Part shown: piece by piece, positions 22,945 to 33,347 of the stretch | How the letters are laid out: every line of letters begins with the position of its first letter | Position numbering within the stretch: the stretch's first letter is position 1 | Source: Aculops lycopersici | Taxonomy: Eukaryota; Arthropoda; Arachnida; Trombidiformes; Eriophyidae | Direction of reading: 5' to 3' | Assembly (NCBI GenBank): GCA_015350385.1 | Contig: WNKI01000001.1 | Span: 3,557,328-3,621,327, forward strand | DNA: 64,000 nt | Translations under genes and position numbers: made by a program | The notes under the pieces: model-generated | What the model saw: only the letters and a program-made list of their open reading frames with translations | Database searches by the model: none | What the model was told of the DNA's origin: nothing

Positions 22945-25914
22945 GCATTGCGGATTAGTTTGTAATGATCGAGCACCCACTTGTTGCCTGATTTTATGTT
23001 GCAGGAGCGGGGAAAGTAGATTATCTGTTTTAGAGAGCAGTAAATAAATACAAGGAGGAAGAGCAATCAATTGGAGGTCTAGTTTGTTATTGTCCAGGCT
23101 TCTTTGCTTGATTCACATTGATGATTTCAAATCCGTGATTTCTCGTCCAACAGCCATTAATCCAAGTAAGCTAATCCAGAGACAATAGATCTGAACGAGC
23201 GAAGGTAGGCGGCTCAAATTTTGATCATTCCAACTGGGAAATAGAATCTGCGTACGCCTCTAACTCGACAGGTGGTGCTCCACTAGTCAAACTCAACTCG
23301 CCAAGGTAATCGTCTTGCCTTCGGCTTCCACTTGTTGCTATCTTATCGGTTGTTGGTGACAATTGAACTTTTGTGGAGGCCGTTCTGCATAAAGGTAAAT
23401 GCATCTGCTCTCGCAAATGTAGATGCAAACATCGTCGACGTCATGCGAATTGCCGGAATGACAATGACATCTCTTCACAGCCAAAAGGATCGTCATCGTC
23501 GTGGACAACGATAAGGACTACGACAACAAAGAAGCTCCGTCCACTCGACTAATGGCAAGTCGATGGTTTGAGTCTCAACAACAGCGATATTATGACAGTT
23601 GTATTTGGATCTCGACATTCTGGGTGCAAATGGAAGTTTGAATGCGAGAATGTAGAATTCCATCCCTCCGACTGGTTGTCTCAGATGACTTGATGGCAAA
23701 CGAAAAAGAGAACTGCAACCACCACCTGACTACAACCTTCAGCCAGGTGGTGGCTTACCTGTGCTTCCAGATAGCCGTTACGTAGCTACTGTTGCCGTCT
23801 CTGTTGTCGCATGACAACTTACCGCCCCCTGCTAGTCAGCATTGTGCAACGACGACGATGAGGACGAGATGGACGGTTGGAAAAAAGTTTCGAACTAAGG
23901 CAATCATCACCAAGTTGACGGTTTTCTTCTTGACCGTCCAAGTTGCCGTCACGGGAAGGCAAAGAAAACTCCTCACAGTGGTAGGTGTTTGAGTTTTTAA
24001 CATTAACGTTGCCCTCTCAGCATCAGTGATAGAGACGGAGAGAGACACTAGCGACAGATGGTTAACCATATCGGCAAGTTTGCTAGTAATAACTAGCTAA
24101 CAAGTGGCCGGTGGTCTTTGCCATTAGTCTAGGTGCCACCACGACCACCAATCAACACGTTGACAAAACTTACCCTCATTAGCCTTAATGTGTTAACTAC
24201 AGCAACATGAGACCCACACAACAACCTGTTGTTGCCATTGAGTTGCGCGTAGAAGTGGTGTTGGCTGAATAGCAACAGCAACTCTAACAACGACAAGAAG
24301 CGAGAGAGACGATGATAGCGTCAAATTGATGAGCTTCCTGGAGGGAGAAATTTTCATACTCAACTCGCGGCCCTTATCGGGACGGATTTAGCCTGGCAGC
24401 CGAAGTTCACCTGACGGATTTGGTAGTCTGATAGATACGGATAGCGAGAATTTGGCAAAGTTGCGAGCAAAGTGGCCATATATGCCGAGCAATCTATGGC
24501 CACTCTGACAGACGGACAGATAGCTCACACAACTCAACGGGCTGTTAAATGACTTGATGAGAGGGAACGTTGGAATGTTGTTGATGGGAGTTGGAGGTTG
24601 GAAGATGGAAGTGGAAAAACGAACAGTTCCAATGGTGGCAACCATTTTAAACCGCTATCTCACTACATCTCGCTTCACTTAGCAGCTAGCCGGCCAAGTT
24701 TGAAGCCCACTGGCAAGCTAGTTGCTATCTAAGCCTTAATCCTAGTCACAGCCCCTTGCTCTTCAACTTCAACTCTCGCTAGCTCACCTGCACGCCGAGC
24801 CGCTCGCCTCTCCATGACCACTGGAGCTTCAAGTGGCTAATGCTGCCTCTGGTAGCAGTGGTGGTGGTTACCTTTTGCAGCAAAGACAACCAACAATGAG
24901 CTAACTGGCCGTTGCCGCCGTCCCCGTCGCCGTCGCCAGCGGCTGATCTGGAATGGGAGCTCAGCTCTCAGAGCTTAGAAGCGTACCAGCTCAGCTAGCG
25001 AGCAAAGTTAATGTCCGATTGGCATGACCAGCGACGGTGGCAAGCTAGTTACGGCGAGACTCCCAAGTCGGTGCTTCAGGTGAACGAATGGATCAACAGG
25101 CCGCAACTGAATTGATGCGATAGTTTACCTGTCGGCATCAACTGCAGCCTGCAGCAGTAGCGGCCAGCTTTAAAGAGTTTGCACTGTTGTTGTTGTTGTT
25201 GTTGTCGTTGTCGCTTGGTGGCGGTGGCAGCGGCGGCAAAGTTTGTTGCAAAGGCGGAGCTGTCGAGCAACTTGTTGTTGTTGCATGGCCACTTGCTATC
25301 TGAAACAGACTGAATGGGTAACTGTCAAGTTCCTATGGCAACTCTATGCCTAACACAGCGGCAGCATCACACACATAGACGCACAACTTGTTGCTCGTTA
25401 GCTGCGCACTCACACCAGCCTCTTGCCGCTTGAATTAGTGTGTGTTCAACGCCGTCAGCGTCGAAGGCGCCGGTAGCAGCAGCAATAGGGAAACAAAAGC
25501 ATAGAAATCGCCCTTTAAGATGCCGCATCTTTATTGGCATCTTCCTCTCGAGTGAAATCTCAACTTACCTCTACTTGACCATATTTTCCCATGGCCAATC
25601 TATTGTCTGATACATAAAGAATCTCTATCAATATTATTATCACAACCACTAGCTGACTCGAACATTGCACCTCTGTCATTGTACCGCAATCGAGGATCAG
25701 GAATACCGACGTGAACAAGCGACAACGAATCTGCATAATAAGAAAGCGAGCAAGGTTTTTCTATTTACACCAAGCGGTTGATCGCATATCGAAAACATTT
25801 CAAGGGCTGCTAATGGATTGAACTTTACTCGAAGAAACATATAAATTGACCACAATATGAAGTGTCATTGTAACAATTGAATAAGTAGGAGATTATGACC
25901 CGTTGTGCAACATC
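22945..25914. other. Intergenic region, no gene recognised
   Basis: Nearly 3 kb between the channel and the PP1 regulatory subunit. It contains CAGGTG/CACCTG words and a GTT-type trinucleotide run near 25186-25212. The small open frames are low complexity and show no family signature. Confidence 0.5.
23043..23048 (+). terminator. Poly(A) signal of the channel gene
   Basis: AATAAA lies about 100 bases after the channel stop codon. Confidence 0.5.
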
Positions 25915-28176
25915 ATGGCAGAGCATCACGAGCTTGTTGCCGAGATGTTGGTTCTCGAGCAAATGGGCACCCAAGAAAGACAAAAGCTGGCCAAGAAACG
26001 ACGATTACAGCAATTGAAGAAGTGGAGCCAAAGGGAAAAAGAATGGATAGCCAAAGAGCGACAGTTAGACAAGAGACTGGCGAGCAAATTGCAAGAGGAA
26101 AATAATGGACTTAACTTGAAACAATACACTACTTATGGTTCAAATCCAAGACCCAAGAGACTGCCAGCCAACACGAACACACAAAATAATAGTAACAATA
26201 TCAATGGTACAGAAACTAATGCCAATGGAATCATCTCCACAAATCTGACTTCAAACTCAAGCAAGAATCTCATCAAAAATAGGAATAATAATCTCAACAA
26301 CAACAATAATAGCAACTATAACAACAACAACAACAACTCATCAAGTAAAGCTTATACAAACAATGGCATCAAATCCAAGGGGCCAACGACAAACGGATAT
26401 GGAAAAGAATCGAGTAGCCTGACTCCAAATGGCCGAGTTCATTTTAATGTTGGTGTTATGTTACTTGAGGCGGCGGCCAGAAATGATCTCGACGAAGTGA
26501 AACGACTTTTGATGTTAGGAGTTAGTCCAGATTCGGTGAACCACGATGGATTGACCGCCTTGCACCAGTGTTGCATTGATGCTAGTGAGCCAATAATGAA
26601 TCTTCTACTAGAATTTGGAGCTAGTGTTGATGCTCGTGATACCGAACAATGGACTCCATTGCATGCAGCCTGCACTTGTGGCCACTTAAATTTGGTCAAG
26701 ATCCTGGTTGAGAATGGAGCTGATCTATTGGCTGTAAATGGAGACGGAAATATGCCCTTTGATATTTGCGAGGACGAGGCCACATTAGATTACATCGAAT
26801 CTCAGATGGTTAAACGAGGCGTTACTCAGGAAATGATTGATATCACACGAGCCTCAACTGAAGTCCAAATGATTAGTGATCTAGAAAAGTTGGTTGCCGA
26901 AGGGGGTGACCTAGACCAACCTTTAAACGATGATGGAGTTACTGCTCTTCACATTGCAGCTGCAAATGGCTATCTATCGGTGGTTAAATTCTTGCTCAAA
27001 CATGGTGTCAATGTAAATGTCTGTGATAAAGACCTCTGGCGCCCATTGCATGGGGTTGCATGCTGGGGAAACGAGCAACATTCCAAGGTTGTTGAGCTAC
27101 TTGTTGATTCTGGGGCCCAATTGACTGCCAAAACTACAAACGACGAGACTGTATTTGATCTATGCGATAATGTTAATTTATTGGAGAAATTGAATCAGCT
27201 CAAAGATGAGCTAGAGAGTAAGCAAGCAACAAATACAGATAATACATTAAGACGAACTCAGAGTAGAACCAACAGTCGGGTTCACTCAGTCAGGCGTACA
27301 AGTGTCAGGGATAAGAACCAAATATCGCGACGAGAAGCTAGAGAGGAGGCTTTACTTCGAGTTGAAAGTGAAACTTCAGTACCTACAGCTAACGGTACTT
27401 CGGCTCAACCAACAACAGCAACAACAACCACCACTAACATACCTCAAAACGGTCTGACTAAAAGTGAAACCTCAAGTCGCCAGTCAGGATCAGACTCAAC
27501 CTATCCAGAAACAAAAGACACCGTCGACTTTGCAAGTTCAAAGGCTATTGAGACGGATTTAGATGCCCAAACGCCTGAGGACGAGGTTTTTCACGATACC
27601 AGATCGTCGTTTACATCTCAGAAGAAACTAGAACATAATAGCACCTCCAAACTTGAACCTGATCAAAACGTCCAAAGATCTATGATAAATGGCAAGACTT
27701 CGGATCCAAATTTGAAACATTATACTCATTTCGACGAAAGTATCTGCAAAGATCCGACCTGTGATTCAAGTTCAGCTATCCAGCCACAGCAACAACCTCT
27801 TGTCGCCAGCCAATCGGCTGTCCAATTGATACCTATTAACTATACACTATCTAATCTCAAGAAGCATAGATCAGATTTGCGAATGAGAACCACAACAATA
27901 GGTGGCGGTGGAAGCTCGTCTCAATCTATAATCACGGTAAATGGAAACATATCAAACAAGAGTAGTAACAACCAGCAACTATATAATCAGATACAACTAG
28001 ATCCTCAAGCTTCGTCGACTTCATCATGTGGCGTAACCTCGGTTGAGGTCACAAGCAAAGATCACAATCGATCTGAATCACCCAGTTCAACCTTCAGAAA
28101 ATTCCACGGCGAGCCGAGCGAGGTGCTAGGTGCCCAAAAGCGGAGTAGTGGAGCAAAGTGTTGCGTAATCATGTAG
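25915..28176 (+). CDS. MYPT-family PP1 regulatory subunit (PPP1R16/TIMAP type)
   Basis: A 753-residue single-exon protein starting at ATG 25915. The N-terminus is a charged coiled coil (about 1-70), then an Asn-rich spacer. The PP1-docking RVxF motif appears as RVHF (about 174-177) immediately before the ankyrin repeats, the MYPT-family order. Two blocks of ankyrin repeats (about 183-430) include GLTALHQCC, WTPLHAACTCGHLNLVK, GVTALHIAAANGYLSVVK and WRPLHGVACWG, separated by the helical CEDEATLDYIESQMVKRGV linker typical of MYPT proteins. A long Ser/Thr-rich tail ends in CVIM, a CaaX box, so membrane anchoring by prenylation is expected as in PPP1R16A/B. It should target PP1 catalytic subunit to membranes. 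The gene is convergent with SHMT. The family is sure; the exact vertebrate equivalent is inferred from the CaaX box. Confidence 0.88.
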   Translation: MAEHHELVAEMLVLEQMGTQERQKLAKKRRLQQLKKWSQREKEWIAKERQLDKRLASKLQEENNGLNLKQYTTYGSNPRPKRLPANTNTQNNSNNINGTETNANGIISTNLTSNSSKNLIKNRNNNLNNNNNSNYNNNNNNSSSKAYTNNGIKSKGPTTNGYGKESSSLTPNGRVHFNVGVMLLEAAARNDLDEVKRLLMLGVSPDSVNHDGLTALHQCCIDASEPIMNLLLEFGASVDARDTEQWTPLHAACTCGHLNLVKILVENGADLLAVNGDGNMPFDICEDEATLDYIESQMVKRGVTQEMIDITRASTEVQMISDLEKLVAEGGDLDQPLNDDGVTALHIAAANGYLSVVKFLLKHGVNVNVCDKDLWRPLHGVACWGNEQHSKVVELLVDSGAQLTAKTTNDETVFDLCDNVNLLEKLNQLKDELESKQATNTDNTLRRTQSRTNSRVHSVRRTSVRDKNQISRREAREEALLRVESETSVPTANGTSAQPTTATTTTTNIPQNGLTKSETSSRQSGSDSTYPETKDTVDFASSKAIETDLDAQTPEDEVFHDTRSSFTSQKKLEHNSTSKLEPDQNVQRSMINGKTSDPNLKHYTHFDESICKDPTCDSSSAIQPQQQPLVASQSAVQLIPINYTLSNLKKHRSDLRMRTTTIGGGGSSSQSIITVNGNISNKSSNNQQLYNQIQLDPQASSTSSCGVTSVEVTSKDHNRSESPSSTFRKFHGEPSEVLGAQKRSSGAKCCVIM

Positions 28177-28463
28177 TATTAATTTTGTTATCAGATCCTC
28201 GTTATAAAAGTAAAGCTTTGGAACTGACTGAAAGAAAACCTTGGAAGCCGAAGCGATAAAATGATGAAAACCTTCAAAGAGTGCAATGAAAACTCTAGAT
28301 TTGTTGTTGATTTGAGTTTTTTTTTTCGATGTGTAGACCAGACACATAACCTGACCAGTTGAAGTGTTAGTAGTTTTCGTGATGTCAATTTGTATCATAA
28401 TTCTTTCGGTTGTTGATTGTTTTAATCAGCGATCTTTGTCTTATCATCTTTTGCTCAACAAAT

Positions 28464-29867
28464 TTAAAACTTTCCTGGCATGAAGAATTGCTTAGCGTAA
28501 CTCTCGACGCGCTCCCTTAACTCGTCCACTTTCTTCTTGTTGGCTGGTTCCTGGAGCAACCTGTTGAATTCGGCCATCTCGGCTGAGGGTGGCATCTTCT
28601 CTTGAGCAGCTTGCTTGCGGATTTCAATGGACAGGTTGACTCCCTCGTCGATGAGAGCAGCAACCTTCTCCATGTCCTCCTCGGTTAGACCACGAGTAGT
28701 AAGGGCTGGAGTACCAAGACGGATTCCACTCGGGTTTAGGGCGCTCAAGTCACCTGGCACTGTGTTCTTATTGCAAGCAATGGAGATTTCCTCAAGCAGT
28801 CGGGCCGCGATGGAGCCAGTCACACCCTTTGGTCTCAAGTCGACCCAGACGATGTGAACATCCGTGCCACCGGTAACAATTCTGTACCCACGAGCAGCTA
28901 GATCCTTGCAAAGCTTCTTGGCGTTGGCCACAATTTGCTGCTGATACTGTCTAAACTCTGGCGTCATTGCTTGTTTCATGGCAGTTGCAACACCACCAAT
29001 GGCAGTGTTATGTGGTCCACCTTGTAAACCTGGGAAAACGGCCGCATTAATTTGACTCTCGAGCTCATACTTGATGGTCTTCTTGCCAACAACTCGCTCG
29101 CCCTTTCGGTAGAAGATCAAACCTGAACGTGGACCGCGCAAACTCTTGTGGGTAGTTGAGGTGACAATGTCTGCATACTCAAAGGGACTTGGGCAAACCT
29201 GACCAGCAACTAGACCACTAATATGGGCCATGTCGGCCATCAGATAGGCGCCAACCTTATCGCAAATTTCACGGAATCTCTTGTAGTCTAGGAAACGTGG
29301 ATAACAACTAATGCCGGCAATGATCAGCTTTGGCTTGAAGAGATTTGCATTCCTCTCCAATTGATCGTAGTCGATGAGTCCGGTTTCTGGGTCACTCTTG
29401 TAGGGCATTGATTCGAAGAACATAGAGGTGGCCGAGACTTTCTTGGTTGCAGTCATAAATCCGTGAGTCAAATGACCACCGTCAGGTAGATCCAAGCCCA
29501 TAATACGACCATGCGGTCCAACGACACCTGTAAATACGGCGAAGTTTGCAGGTGAACCGGAGAGAGCTTGCACATTGACGCCCCATTGCTCGGGGTCCAG
29601 ACCGTAAGCCTTTAGGGCTCTCTCTTGGCACATGAGTTCAATTTTGTCAATGAAAAAGTTTCCTCCATAGTAACGCTGGTTTGGATAACCCTCCGAGTAT
29701 TTGTTAGTTAAACAGGAGCTATTTACCTCGAGTACAGCCTGGCTGGTGAAATTTTCTGAAGCAATCATTTCCAAACCACATGTTTGACGCTCTTTCTCTT
29801 GCCTAATCAAATGATACAACTCAGGATCCGACTCCTCGAGAGTTTGGCTCAACATCTTCTCTGCCAT
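28464..29867 (-). CDS. Shmt: Serine hydroxymethyltransferase
   Basis: A PLP enzyme converting serine and tetrahydrofolate to glycine and 5,10-methylene-tetrahydrofolate. Counted from the ATG at 29867 (strong context, CAAGATGG) it has 467 residues, the cytosolic length, all in one exon. Signatures seen include LEMIASENFTSQAVLE, NKYSEGYPNQRYYGG, the GSPANFAVFTG segment, LMADMAHISGLVA and the PLP lysine in STTHKSLRGPR (about K241). The frame stays open for 72 codons upstream of this Met without any further ATG and encodes a basic, Ser/Arg-rich stretch resembling a mitochondrial presequence, so a second, dual-targeted form is possible. The family is unmistakable; the full N-terminus is uncertain. 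Confidence 0.95.
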   Translation of the reverse strand: MAEKMLSQTLEESDPELYHLIRQEKERQTCGLEMIASENFTSQAVLEVNSSCLTNKYSEGYPNQRYYGGNFFIDKIELMCQERALKAYGLDPEQWGVNVQALSGSPANFAVFTGVVGPHGRIMGLDLPDGGHLTHGFMTATKKVSATSMFFESMPYKSDPETGLIDYDQLERNANLFKPKLIIAGISCYPRFLDYKRFREICDKVGAYLMADMAHISGLVAGQVCPSPFEYADIVTSTTHKSLRGPRSGLIFYRKGERVVGKKTIKYELESQINAAVFPGLQGGPHNTAIGGVATAMKQAMTPEFRQYQQQIVANAKKLCKDLAARGYRIVTGGTDVHIVWVDLRPKGVTGSIAARLLEEISIACNKNTVPGDLSALNPSGIRLGTPALTTRGLTEEDMEKVAALIDEGVNLSIEIRKQAAQEKMPPSAEMAEFNRLLQEPANKKKVDELRERVESYAKQFFMPGKF

Positions 29868-30083
29868 CTTGACACTAGACAAATGTAAACTTCTTCGTGT
29901 AAAATTATAAGATGCAAAATCACCAACTAATTTATGCTGCGGTTGTTGTTGTTGTTGTTGACGTTGTAAAGGCACTGAAAGTGAAAGTCTGTCGCCAGAA
30001 AAAAGTGGCCGACTTTGCGAGGCTCGGTATGTGACTAATCTATAGAGAGCTTTTGCCTTTATGGTAGCCGTTTTGAATGATTT
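29868..30083 (-). other. Open in-frame extension upstream of SHMT
   Basis: On the minus strand the SHMT frame is open from just after a TAG at 30086-30084. It encodes basic, hydroxylated sequence (for example ALYRLVTYRASQSRPLFSG and FTRRSLHLSS) plus a Gln run, but no ATG. It could be reached by an upstream spliced exon or by a non-AUG start (GTG at 29975), giving a mitochondrial form. Confidence 0.4.
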
Positions 30084-30086
30084 CTA

Positions 30087-31559
30087 TGGGTATCTCTCGT
30101 GATGTTGAGGTTAATCAGCTTCGGGGGAGGCGATGATGATGATGATAGCAAGCTAATTCTATTTAGATTGATATCAACGCGAGTGGCTGTGTTGCTAATG
30201 TTGGCGCAGATGCGTAACTAGATGTGAAAATTTGAAAGTGTACAAGTTGTAACGAGATGGAGTAACTGTAGGTTTGAATTTGAGCAGTAGTACTTTATGG
30301 TTGATGTTGATTGAAACGTGACTTCTTTGCTCGGATCAGTTTGCAATGCAATTGGATTGGCAAATGTTTATCATGAACAAATAGTTGATCAATTTATATC
30401 AATCAACCACCTCAGAGTCTCCGCAAATTAAGTATCTTGGCGGATAGCGCTAGCTGTAGTTGTCTGTCAGTAGCGAGCTGGCAGTCTTGCCGAGACGATC
30501 GCCCGCTCCTATGACTAATGCAATCAAGTCCCCTCTGCTTAGTAGACACAAAATGACATTTGGGCCTCGCCTCTTCAAGACAAGAGCTTGTCTTGGTGTC
30601 GTATGGTTTTAATGGTCCTGGTCGACGTCGACGTCGTCTACCTTCAGTTGTCTCAGACAAAATAGTTATGATAAGACGAGATAAATTTTTTGTTGCTAGA
30701 CGCGATAGGAATCAATCAAAGTTGCAAATTTGGCTAAGATTGGTATTAGTTATAATCTTGACTAATCTACGTTATTTCAATGGAAAAGCGGCCTAGCTTC
30801 GGTGCACAGGGAACAGGTTGTTTTTGTTGTTGCTGTTGTCCAACAGTACCAACAACCTCCACTACTCCTACCAGTCGTCACTATTACTTACAATGATAAT
30901 TATTGGATCACAGCTGGCGACGCTACTTCCTCTAACTATTGTTACCAAGTGCAATTGAGATTTTTGTCTGATAACTTTTCAACCCAAGTTGGTAGTTGGT
31001 TGATTTGTGGTCCAGTTGCCTAGCGCTTGATTGGAATCTCGTTACAATTCTTGATTGGGCAATCGGAATTCGTATTTACTATGAATGCGATTGATTTCTT
31101 CGTTGTCGTCGACTATCTAGGATAAGTATCCTTCTTCGTCTAGATTGGTCACTTTTGTAGCCAATAGAATTGGTTTGATTTTGCAATACTCTAGATTTAA
31201 GTGCCTAACGATGAAACTAGTTTGTTTACATTGAGTGAACGATCTAATATTCGTGGTAAACTGTTTGTAAATATGCGCTACTGCAGCGCCGACTGCTGCA
31301 AGAATAGCAAAATTTCCAAAGCGTCTGGCATTTTCTGCAGCAAAGCTTTCGAATTTGGCGCTGCCCAGTGACGTTAGTTTTTACTATGACAAAATGTTTT
31401 GCTAAAATGTTAATAACAAAGACTCAAGAGCATAATATTTTCTCTATATTTTGAAATACAAAATATCAAACCAAATATTGTTGATTCATTTATCGTTACC
31501 TAACTTAGGACCATCATTATAATCAAACCGTCACTATTTACTCGGTACCAGCAAGAATC
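30087..31559. other. Divergent promoter region between SHMT and HRS
   Basis: About 1.5 kb between oppositely oriented genes. I looked here for a VHS-domain exon belonging to the HRS gene and found none. Small open frames at 30560-30796 and 30802-31023 have no recognisable features. Confidence 0.5.
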
Positions 31560-33197
31560 ATGAACGGGGCACCCGATTGGCAGGATGGCGAGTGTTGTTT
31601 TAGGTGCCGAACTCAATTCACTCTAGTTGCACGTAAGCATCATTGTAGAAACTGTGGTAACATCTTTTGTGCGAAGTGTTCATCCCAACAAACCATAGTG
31701 CCCAAGGTCAATATTGAGAGACCTGTCAGAGTTTGTGATGGTTGCTATGAGAAGCTTTCGAAGAATGACGAAACTCTAGTGTTAGCATCTGTCAAGAAAG
31801 GTCCAGAGGCTGGTGAGTCAACGCAGCCAAAACAGCGATCAAACTCCAAGACTAGTGTGTCATCTAAGTCATCTGCAAGTGGTGGAAGTAAGCCACCAAC
31901 TGACGCCAGTGCTCCATCTGAGCAGGAGCTTAAAGAAGAGGAAGAATTACAACTGGCATTAGCATTATCCTTAAGTGAGGCTCCAACAAAGGTTGTCAGC
32001 TACCCAGATTGCAGTCAACTTGAGGCGGCTTCCACTAATGTAGCCTCATCATCGATAACAAACTCCTCGGCTAGAAGCAAGCAGACTGACGTTTCCAACT
32101 CTACCATTAATAGCTCTAACGCCATCAACTCTGTGCAAACTTCATCAATAAACCAGATGCAATCATCAGTCAATGAGCAACTACAGCAGTATATAACAAA
32201 TAATACTACTAGTTCAATTGCAACTCCAGTAAACAATGTCAACAACACTCCTGAGCAGATGGTTCCCAATACGCTACAAACGCCATACCCTCAAGACTAT
32301 CAAACGATAGCTGGTGATATGGAATTGTTCAGATTTGTGGCGGAGGTCCAATCAACCGCCGAGGTATTTACCAATAGGATTAATTCAAACAAATTAAGAA
32401 ACAGACCGATTGCTGACGATTCTGCCATCCAATCGTTATTTCTTAAGCTAACCAATCAGCATACCAAACTACTTGAATACATTAAGAAGCATGAGGAGGA
32501 GCGAGCTGGTTTCGAGTCTATCCAGGACAAGTTGTCTCAGATATCCGATGCCAGAGCAGCGCTAGATGCTCTCCGTGAGGAACACCAGGAAAAGATACGG
32601 CAGGAGGCTGCCGAGGCTGAGAGACAAAGACAGAGTCAGTTGTCTCTAAAATTGGAAATGATGCGCCAGAAGAAATCTGAGATGATGCAATATCAGCGTG
32701 AGATGGCCTTGCAAAGAATTCAAGCTCAAGATATGATTCTAAGACAGGGATCTATATCGACCTCAGCACCAACATCTATCCCCTCGTCGATACCATCATC
32801 TGTAGCTACAGCAACATCTATGCCAAAGACATCGATCCCGTCACAAAGTTTCCTAGATCAGTCACAAATGCCCATCCAGTCGCAAGCTCCAATGCATGTG
32901 CCGCCTGTTACATCAACAGAGCAGCAACAACAACAACACTATTCACCACCAACTACCACAGTATTGCCATCAACTATGATAAACCAGTCACAAATACCAA
33001 CGAGCCTACCACAGATTCCGCAATTACCGGCGCATATGGCGACAAATCTTTACATGCCACCTCAGTCACAATTACAACAACCAGCTCATCAGCTGCAACA
33101 ACCCACGCACCAGCAAAACCAACAGATGCCACAATCGCCTGCACCGGAGCCATCAAAGCTTGAGGATGAGGCCCCATTGATCTGCTTTGACGATTAG
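31560..33197 (+). CDS. Hrs: HRS/HGS-like ESCRT-0 subunit lacking the VHS domain
   Basis: A 545-residue single-exon protein. It begins directly with a FYVE zinc finger (about 4-66) showing all three signatures: WxxD as PDWQDG, the R+HHC+xCG motif as RKHHCRNCG, and RVC. This finger binds PI3P on endosomes. A ubiquitin-interacting motif follows (about 121-141, ELQLALALSLSE). The conserved HRS core helical region and coiled coil is at about 256-395, where HRS binds STAM. A Pro/Gln-rich tail ends in LICFDD, resembling the terminal clathrin box LISFD of HRS. Known HRS proteins start with a VHS domain of about 150 residues; none is seen here. A possible acceptor just upstream (TTAG at 31508-31511) leaves a spliced 5' exon open, but no VHS-coding sequence was found in the 1.5 kb upstream. 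Confidence 0.85.
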   Translation: MNGAPDWQDGECCFRCRTQFTLVARKHHCRNCGNIFCAKCSSQQTIVPKVNIERPVRVCDGCYEKLSKNDETLVLASVKKGPEAGESTQPKQRSNSKTSVSSKSSASGGSKPPTDASAPSEQELKEEEELQLALALSLSEAPTKVVSYPDCSQLEAASTNVASSSITNSSARSKQTDVSNSTINSSNAINSVQTSSINQMQSSVNEQLQQYITNNTTSSIATPVNNVNNTPEQMVPNTLQTPYPQDYQTIAGDMELFRFVAEVQSTAEVFTNRINSNKLRNRPIADDSAIQSLFLKLTNQHTKLLEYIKKHEEERAGFESIQDKLSQISDARAALDALREEHQEKIRQEAAEAERQRQSQLSLKLEMMRQKKSEMMQYQREMALQRIQAQDMILRQGSISTSAPTSIPSSIPSSVATATSMPKTSIPSQSFLDQSQMPIQSQAPMHVPPVTSTEQQQQQHYSPPTTTVLPSTMINQSQIPTSLPQIPQLPAHMATNLYMPPQSQLQQPAHQLQQPTHQQNQQMPQSPAPEPSKLEDEAPLICFDD

Positions 33198-33299
33198 GAA
33201 TCAGCTAAAGCAATGAGTTTGCTAATGTTAACCAAGATCGTTAAACTACACCTACCGACACGGGAAACAGTACGAAATCAATATAAACTATGCAATTTT

Positions 33300-33305
33300 T
33301 TTATT
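33300..33305 (-). terminator. Poly(A) signal of OLA1
   Basis: AATAAA on the minus strand about 45 bases after the OLA1 stop, within the 150-base gap to the convergent HRS gene. Confidence 0.55.
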
Positions 33306-33347
33306 GAGCTGCCGCTTGTTCTTGTTAGTCGTAATAATAGGAACATC

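Noticed and set aside
30560..31023. Short frames checked as VHS-domain exons for HRS
   Set aside because: None shows VHS features such as the NPHV or VKNCG segments.
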